Positions 57,424 through 64,000 of a stretch of DNA of 64,000 nt are shown here, in pieces (within the stretch, counting starts at the first letter, position 1; each line of letters starts with the position of its first letter). The translations under genes and the position numbers were made by a program. The notes under the pieces are model-generated. The model saw only the letters and a list, made by a program, of their open reading frames with translations. It ran no database searches and had not been told where the DNA came from. Location: contig CAXAMN010021618.1 of the NCBI GenBank assembly GCA_963970005.1, positions 590,982 through 654,981 on the forward strand, written 5' to 3'. This DNA is from Durusdinium trenchii (lineage: Eukaryota > Sar > Dinophyceae > Suessiales > Symbiodiniaceae).

Positions 57424-57779
57424 TACATATGAAGTTTTCACGTGATGCGGCGATCCCGAGGATTCCAGCCCCTCACTTGCTAAAGCAAGGACAACTCCAG
57501 CTAGCTGGTGCTAGCTTTCGTGATTACAGAAACTTGAGCTTTTCAAAAACTCCAACCACGCGTCGCAAATTCAACCCCAACCCACTTGTGAAGCGCAAAG
57601 AGAGTTGGGAGCAGGAACTGCAGCAGGAACTTGTTGGAGCAAAAGGAAAGCGCATCACAACTGCGCAAATGTCGTTCCCGGCGCGCGTGTTTGGCTAGGT
57701 ACGTACAAACACTGGCCACGCTGCCGCCCCTACAAAAAACGACTGCGTAGAAAGAATGAGTTGTAACAGGAAAGAAAGC

Positions 57780-58545
57780 ACACTACAAGTGCAACAGCAC
57801 GCAAACATCCTGCGTTCGGTGTGCGCAGCTGCCTGTCGTCTTTCTGCGCATACAACGCGTTTTGTGCGGTACACTGAAAGCTTTGCAAGGGAGCCACAAG
57901 GCACAACACAAGCGCAAAAGGTGTTGCCGGAGCAGACACGTCTTGCCAGGCACGTGCAACTGGCTGCGGCCTTGCTGTGCATGTTTTGCGCTGTGCGGAA
58001 GCGCTGCTTCGTAGCGGACACTACTAGTGACTCGTGCAAAAGCTGTTGCGGCTGCAAAAACGTCCCGCTAGGAATGTTTCGCGGTGAATAACAAAAATGC
58101 TTCAACAAGAGACACCCAGGTGCAACACCCTGCAAAGTACATGCACATGCCTCTGGCATTGCTACGCATCAACAATTCTATGGTGAAGAAAGAGTGCTTC
58201 GCAACAAGGGCAGGAGGCGCACCACAAGTGCAAAAGCCGTTGCCTGCACTGAAATGTGCTTCTAGCTACATGCAACTGCCTGTGGCACAGCGGCGCATCA
58301 AACTTTTTCATTGGTGTGTACAAGGGATGCTCTGCAACCAAGCACCAGGCACTCCACAAGCGCAAAAGCTGTTGCCGGCGCAGAAAGGTCCTGCTAGGCA
58401 GGCACAGCTGCCTGTGGCCTTGCTGAGCACACAACTTGCCTTGCGCTGCGTAGAATGGCTGCTTCGTAGCAAGGGTACAAATGCAAAAGCTGTTGTGTAG
58501 ACGGCGTCCTGCTGAGTACACGCAACTGCCTGTGGCAATTCTATC
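57780..58545. repeat. Degenerate tandem repeat, ~120-135 bp unit
   Basis: Recurring landmarks GCAAAAGCTGTTGCCGG (57914, 58036, 58230, 58362, 58483) and CAACTGCCTGTGGC define five to seven diverged units. Both strands stay open over long stretches (plus 58084-58500; minus 57695-58159 and 58162-58521), with Cys/Ala/Gln-rich peptides that follow the repeat. I see no reason to call either a gene. Confidence 0.75.
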
Positions 58546-59790
58546 TTGTCATGTCCATTCCTTCCCTTTTACTTCCTTTGCTCTGTTCTTTCCTCTCGTC
58601 TCCTCTCCTCCCCTTTCATTTTTTCCTGCCCTGCCTGTTTTCTTTCTGCTTGCTTGCCTGTTCTGCCCTGCCCTGCCTCTTCCCTTTCCCTCCCTTGCCA
58701 CTTTCCATATATCATATGTCCATCAAAGACCTTCTGAACATGGTCTAGGAGTGTGTTGTAACCTTTTGAAGTGATGTCCTTCTAAGTGTGCCCTTTGTCC
58801 CTCATTATGTTCCTGTGCGTGTTATTTTGTGTTGCGCTCCTTTCTTCCCATGCTGCCCATTCTTGTTCTGCCCTCAGCTCACCTTGGGCTGTTGGCCTTG
58901 AGGTGCGGCATTCTAAGTTCCTATGAGTATGCATGGCCTTGATGGCTTCCACAATGACAATATGCACGCATTCCAAGTTTAGTCGAATGCTAAAACACTG
59001 GAAAAACACTGTGGAAATGGATTTCTCGGGGAGTTGTGCGGCAACGTTCCCTGAAAAATAACAGTGTTTTGGACCGTTTCTCACATTCGCTTAAAAATCC
59101 AGATCAAATGTTTCCGATTCCCGGGTATCTTTTAGCTGTGTTAGTGATTTCTGAGTGTCCAAATAGGCATTCCATCTTTCAGGGTACCCATATACATATC
59201 TATGCACATGCTTCTCCCATTGACCTATGTCAAGACAATTGTGGACTTTGTTGTCACACTGCCAAAGACCAAATGATAAGTAAGACTCATCAAAAAGCAG
59301 CTAGGATAGAAAAAGGAATACATTCTTAACAGCGTATATTGTTGATTACGTGTGATTGTTAGTTCTTTTTGTCTATGCACTGCACTAGATTGCGAGACTG
59401 GAGGGGTCATGCATTTCATGTCTCCTTTGGATGATCTCGTAGTTGCAAATGAATGCAAGGAGATTGGCTCAGTCCTGGATGCGGACAAGCTCTCAGGCCT
59501 GGCACTGGCTGCCTGAGCTGCCAATTCTTGTTCTCATCTCAGCCTGTAGTCGCCCTTTCATTTGAGACTCAAAAGGACCGAACAAGAAAGAATTACATTC
59601 CCAAGGAAGCGTCCAGTTACTAGAAAGCTTTATTGTTACTACAGGTGAACCGATTCCCTTTGAAATGATCCCCAAGGACGCTTCTAGTTACTCGAAAAAA
59701 AATTGAACCTTGAAAGGATTGAAGTTTGAAAAGCTTGGAAGTTGGATTTCTCCTGGGCCACCCTGCCCTTCCCGATGGCCCATCTGTCAC
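58546..59790. other. No supported gene; pyrimidine-rich start
   Basis: 58546-58700 is a C/T-rich tract (on the minus strand a purine tract). The remainder has short frames only. Confidence 0.5.
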
Positions 59791-59826
59791 CTCGGCATTG
59801 GCAGTTTGAAGCTCTTGAGGTCTCAG
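59791..59826 (-). CDS. Very short exon-like block
   Basis: 36 bases, acceptor tttttgcag, donor GCCGAG|GTGACA; encodes LRPQELQTANAE. Immediately upstream, in another frame after a cacgcag acceptor near 59892, is MEVTITKKSMFGRRSF. Both borders are good but the block is small, so this is suggestive only. Confidence 0.3.
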
Positions 59827-62087
59827 CTGCAAAAATATTCTTGAAAGACCGTCTTCCAAACATGCTCTTCTTCGTGATAGTCACTTCCATGACTGCGTGA
59901 ACCAAGATAAATATGGCACATACACACACAGGGTCTTTGTCAATAATTAAAATGATCGTGTACTGTTGCCAAATAATAGCAGGGTGAGCGCTAAAGAGCA
60001 CCTTCTTTGATAAAGACCGGGCAGTGTTCCTCTGCCATGCAATCCCAGCCTGTGCCAAGATATGGGCTTGCCTTGCAACAGGCAGAGCCCCAACACTCAG
60101 GCCTCATCACAATCACCAAGACTCGAGTTCCAGCGACTGTATTTCTAAGGCGTTGCAGTTTCTCGCAGAAACGGAAAAATGACGAAAAACGAAAGGTGGT
60201 TAAAATACTACAGTACTTGCCCCGATTGAGTGGCACTTGACATCCCCCGAAAAAAAAGAACAAACGCCAAAACACAAATGTCTGCTTAATGCGACTGGCC
60301 TGGCGTTGACATGGCCCTGGGCAGTGTTGCACGTTGCAAGTTCCCTTCCTTTCAACTGGTTCTGCTCCTATATTCTATCTGAATCTGATCAGAGTATTTT
60401 CCATGATTTGGTCAAAAAAGAACAGTTTGCAGCAAGATAAGAATGACAATGTCTCAACCACCTTGTGGCAATAGCTAAAGTGCTGGACCACAACCACTCA
60501 AAGCCAACACAACACACAAAGGCAAAAGTGTTGTTTTGGGATCTTTTGCTTGTTGGGGTTGCCCAACTTATGCAAGAATAGATCATGCGGGCAATGTCAA
60601 CATCCTGTGCCTATGGAAGCGTTTGGTTGAAGGTGTGCAGAACCAGTTTTTGGCACATGTCAATTTCAATCATTAGCAAAATGGATCTTCAAACCAATTG
60701 AAGCAGCAACGCCTGCCTCGTAAGCGTGCATACAACGACACGCTGCACTTGCAACTGAGAGCCCAAAACAAACAAGTAAAGCATAAAGCATGCATTGCTA
60801 CTTGCTATTGAGATGTGATCAATGATGTCCCATCCTAGTCGCAAAACGCAGCTCATTGTTGAACCAAACGCAAACAGAAAACACCGCTTGGCAAAGGGCA
60901 CTGTCATGTTGCAACTCAATGCATGTTGTGTGAGGTGCTCGATCAACCTTGCGCAAACAAGGTCCTTACAAAATCTCAGGCATTGTTTCACCCCGCTCAA
61001 TGCAAAAATCATCTTGCACGGAAGCATTGCCCCTGGCCTGAAAACACAGTTTGGATTGACTCCGTTTCAACAATCGACATGGCTCGTCAGCGACCAACAT
61101 TTGGCAATCTGCCGCAAACACAGGTTGCAGCTGGCTTCATCAAACTCAGTGCCCGTTCACCCATTCTTCCGGAACCCTCTTGTTGTGGCGTTTGATGTTT
61201 CGTTTGGTCACTATCATTTGTCATCAACAAAACACAAAATTGAAGTCGAATGATTGAACAACACATTGGTTGGGGGATTTGTCCCAGCCACAGCAATCCA
61301 AAGAAGACCATTGTATCAAAATGACACAGGCAAATGCAGCCAACCAACCAAAGAGAGGATCAAGAAGAAAGTGTTCATGTTTCACAAGTATTTTCTCGAT
61401 TTTGGTCCTAAAGTGCAAGAAGTTACAAGAAGAGACTCACAAGCAAGGCACCAACCCTCAACAAAAACGATTGTCAGCTCACTTGAAGCCAGAAATGTCT
61501 TCACAGTGCTCCCTTGTTCTTGCGTGTTGAGTCTTCAAGGAGAATGGAGAAGAAAAGGTTGGGAGAAGGAGAATGGGGGAGAAGTCTGCAGCAAGCAAAA
61601 AAAAGCGGGCGGCTCCAGAAGATTGGGTGGTGGGTGGGTTGTTTTCCCAACAAGTTTTTGGGTTGTGTTTTTCGCGAAGTGCGGAGATGGTGGAGGCCAC
61701 GCAAGGCAAGCTGGGACGCGGAGGCCATGTGTGTTCTCAAGTTTGGAAGAGCAACACGCCACCACATACTGGGTTGGTCGTCAAAAAAACAACAATTTCT
61801 GTGGCCAAGAAGATTTGTTTGATGCATTGTGAAAGGTGAAGCCAACATTGTTTGAGCCGCCAAATCAAATCATGGCAGCCGTTTCTCATGGCCCATTGCG
61901 CATGATCCTGAGGCGACATGAAAAGCCACTGATCGCTTGTTTCAAGCGAAGTGCGAGGCCAAGCGAGGCCATTCTGGCATTTTCAATTTTACTCCGCAAC
62001 TGCCAGAGTCCCTGCGTCATGGGCTCGACGCATTGAGATGCACACATAGCTCAATGGCCTCGGCTGCTCAATCCGAAAGCAAACGCT
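59827..62087. other. No supported gene
   Basis: Several long frames on both strands (for example plus 61254-61832) have biased composition and no motif or splice border. I treat them as chance. Confidence 0.45.
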
Positions 62088-62380
62088 CTAAAAACCAGCG
62101 TGGCCGATGCTCGCCTGTCCTTCCTTTGGTCCGGGAGGCAGGATGCCGTCCCCGGCAGTTGAGAAGGCGATGTTGTGGAAGGCTGCGGATGCAGTTCCGA
62201 CAAGTTCCTGAAGCATGGAAGCCCCCAAAAGCTTGTGCGATGCTGTCATGAAGGTCTTTCTGCCACACCAAACGGAGCCGCACAAACTTTGACTGATGCA
62301 GTGGAAGGAACGGACCCAACTGACAGGTGTCACTGTGTTGCATTTCACTGCTGGCAGTGTGTGGAACATTCCAAAACGCA
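62088..62380 (-). CDS. Exon-like frame with GDG loop, uncertain
   Basis: The minus-strand frame reads LLGASMLQELVGTASAAFHN then IAFSTAGDGILPPGPKEGQ and stops at 62088. Codon use and hydrophobic pattern look protein-like, but the same bases are open in two other frames. Product unknown. Confidence 0.28.
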
Positions 62381-62735
62381 CCGTGCACGCAGCACATCCA
62401 GGGGGCAGAACAGAGCGCCTGGAAGGTCTTCCAGCTGATCGTCGGATTAGAGGGCGAGCACCACCAAAAATGCATGGCAGGACAGAGGCGCGCTGGCTCT
62501 TCTTCCCAGACTTCCTATCAACCTCCATTGTTGACGGTGAAGCAATTTGACCACTTTTGCACGAGTGGAGCCGCAGTACGTGCAAGAAATGCAATTGTCT
62601 GCTTACCCTGGCTTTGAATGAATCTCCTGTACAGTAGAAACACAACAAGCCACCCAAAACAAAACAAACCACAAAAAAAACAACCGAACAAAAAACCGCA
62701 ACAAAACCGAGAACAAGGAAAGAGAGGAGATTCAA

Positions 62736-63081
62736 CTTTGTGCATGCAAAGGTGAGACCAAAGGTGAAAACGTGACACTACTATGATGTGGTATTGGGCA
62801 CGCTGTCTAGTCGCATTGCGCCCCAGCACAAGAACTAAGGTGCTCGCCTGAGAGTCAATCGCTGGGGCTTCCTACCTAGATTCATGCATCTTCCGTCTGG
62901 CCGTGTACAGAGACTGACGATGCTCCCACTACGATACGGACAAACTGGGAGGCTGAACTCGTTCGTCATGCCTGTGCTACTTGGCACTCTTTTGTCTGAC
63001 TAGTTGGTTAGGTTCGTTTCCTGTACTCGGGAGTAGGTTGATCCATTTCGGGATGACAAATCGGTAGCACAAGTCAAAGGC
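62736..63081. other. No supported gene
   Basis: Nothing coding seen between the preceding frame and the leucine-rich-repeat gene. Confidence 0.5.
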
Positions 63082-64000
63082 CTATTGTTCGGCATAGGGC
63101 CCTCTCCACGTAGTTCGCTCACCTGGCATCAACGTGAGACCTGTCAGCCAGGTACAATCAAGGAAAGCTTTGTTGGCAATATAGCGGAGCGTCGGCGGGA
63201 CTTCAATTTCTTGAAGTATGGCGCAGCCCATGAAGGCTTTTACGTGGATGGTAACCTGGATGGTATGTAGTGTCTTGGGAAGCCAGAGGAGTTGGAGTCG
63301 CACACAGTAGGAGAAAGTGTACTCTCGGATTTCGGTGATTGGAGTGCCAGAGAGGTCAACGAAAGCAAGGAATTTGCAATTATCACAGGCGAGAGGGCCT
63401 AAAAGGCTAATGTCTGGCGGGAGCTTAAGGTCTCTCAGCCCAGATGAGCCAAAACATCCTTGCGGAATTTCTTGCAGCAAAGAGGATGCCATCGATTGAC
63501 CTAGTTCTACCAAGGCTTGTATTAGCGTGATGCTAGAAAGATTGAGACACGAATCAAAAAGGTATGGACCAGCTTGGTCGCAGCAACGAAGGTGTTGTCT
63601 CCACCACTTGTGCCTATATGCTGTAATGAACAACATTCGGCAAAGGCTCTGTACCCGAAGTCTACACATCCTGGAGTATCTACACTGCCTAGCAAATAGC
63701 ACCCCTGAAAGGAACTTTCTTCAAACCGCACTACGGTAGCCGGAAGCTTAACAATTCGAAGCTGGCGGCAATTTCGCCATGCAAGGACTCCGACTGTGAC
63801 TGCATAGAGGGCACTGTCCGGAATAACTCCTGAGTCATTGGCTGGGACTTTAACCGCTTTTGGGTATTGCTGGCCTTCGCTCTCTTGGAATTGTCGTTTG
63901 GATTGACAGACTTCCAGACATTCTCGAACTACCAGGTGAAAGCTCGTGTTGATTCGAAGGGTATCCCATATTGGGTCTCGGAGGTATTCTTGCGTATCTG
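63082..64000 (-). pseudogene. BspA-type leucine-rich-repeat protein, frameshifted, running off the window
   Basis: One frame is open from the window edge to about 63570: EYLRDPIWDTLRI, FHLVVRECLEVC, VIPDSALYAVTVGVLAWRNC, RIVKLPATVVRFEESSFQGC, FGYRAFAECCSLQHI. Sense then passes to a second frame ending at 63082: YLFDSCLNLSSITLIQ, IPQGCFGSSGLRDLKLPPDI, LSGTPITEIREYTFSYCVRL, IEVPPTLRYIANKAFLDC. The recurring I...AF..C..L..[IV].[LI]P pattern is the LRR_5/BspA repeat, a family greatly expanded in dinoflagellates and usually taken as protein-binding. One base gained or lost near 63560-63590 separates the halves, so this is a pseudogene or contains a sequence error. It ends with a stop after RTTWRGPYAEQ. 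Confidence 0.7.

Noticed and set aside
61254-61832. 192-codon plus-strand frame
   Set aside because: Composition follows purine-rich DNA, no motif, no splice border, and three other frames are also open there.
1-64000. CRISPR arrays, rRNA, bacterial operons, Shine-Dalgarno sites
   Set aside because: No regular repeat-spacer array, no rRNA core sequence and no bacterial gene organisation; the window is eukaryotic.
1-64000. Dinoflagellate spliced-leader relics (TTTTGGCTCAAG-type)
   Set aside because: I looked for the conserved leader core on both strands by eye and did not find a convincing copy; a computed search would be more reliable.

Overview
The window reads as nuclear DNA of a photosynthetic dinoflagellate, most like the Symbiodiniaceae. 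No bacterial gene order is present. Protein-coding signal sits in many short exons, and several introns begin with GC instead of GT, often with the same few bases at both splice junctions. Nearly all convincing exons lie on the minus strand, as expected for one-directional dinoflagellate gene arrays. Short CTAG-rich repeats are scattered through the sequence. The clearest host gene is plastid-type glutamyl-tRNA reductase (hemA), which points to a chlorophyll-making cell. Species assignment is inference.

Layout. 1-3.5 kb: CTAG repeat, a short-exon gene on the minus strand, and a decayed segment bounded by two ~180-bp direct repeats. 5.6-12.6 kb: a minus-strand gene resembling NBAS/Sec39, the Golgi-to-ER tethering subunit; its 5' side runs into a 400-N gap (12597-12996). 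13.1-20.3 kb: a large minus-strand retroelement encoding, in transcription order, a tyrosine recombinase, a Gag-like protein with a Cys/His knuckle, a cytosine-methyltransferase-like protein and a reverse transcriptase-RNase H. 24.4-28.5 kb: eleven exons of hemA, from the middle domain to the C-terminus. 28.7-31.0 kb: a gene with a nearly 600-codon exon. 31-35 kb: short-exon genes and repeats. 35.8-37.1 kb: a decayed plus-strand retroelement. 38.2-38.8 kb: a minisatellite.

40.3-46.9 kb holds several minus-strand genes of unknown or tentative identity: a three-exon gene with phase-matched junctions; a coiled-coil gene followed by a Tic20-like membrane segment; an EF-hand exon; and coiled-coil exons. 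At 47.1-49.3 kb the N-terminal exons of glutamyl-tRNA reductase appear, on the same strand and collinear with the rest of hemA but about 20 kb upstream. 51.2-53.7 kb is another phase-consistent minus-strand gene. 53.8-63.0 kb is mostly non-coding with simple repeats and a ~125-bp tandem repeat. The right edge (63.1-64.0 kb) enters a BspA-type leucine-rich-repeat gene broken by a frameshift.

The two most interesting points are the composite recombinase/Gag/methyltransferase/RT element, whose gene order is unusual and whose 3' end is hidden by the gap, and the hemA gene split into two collinear halves. Exon models were made by eye from splice-like borders and reading phase; no alignments or transcripts were available.
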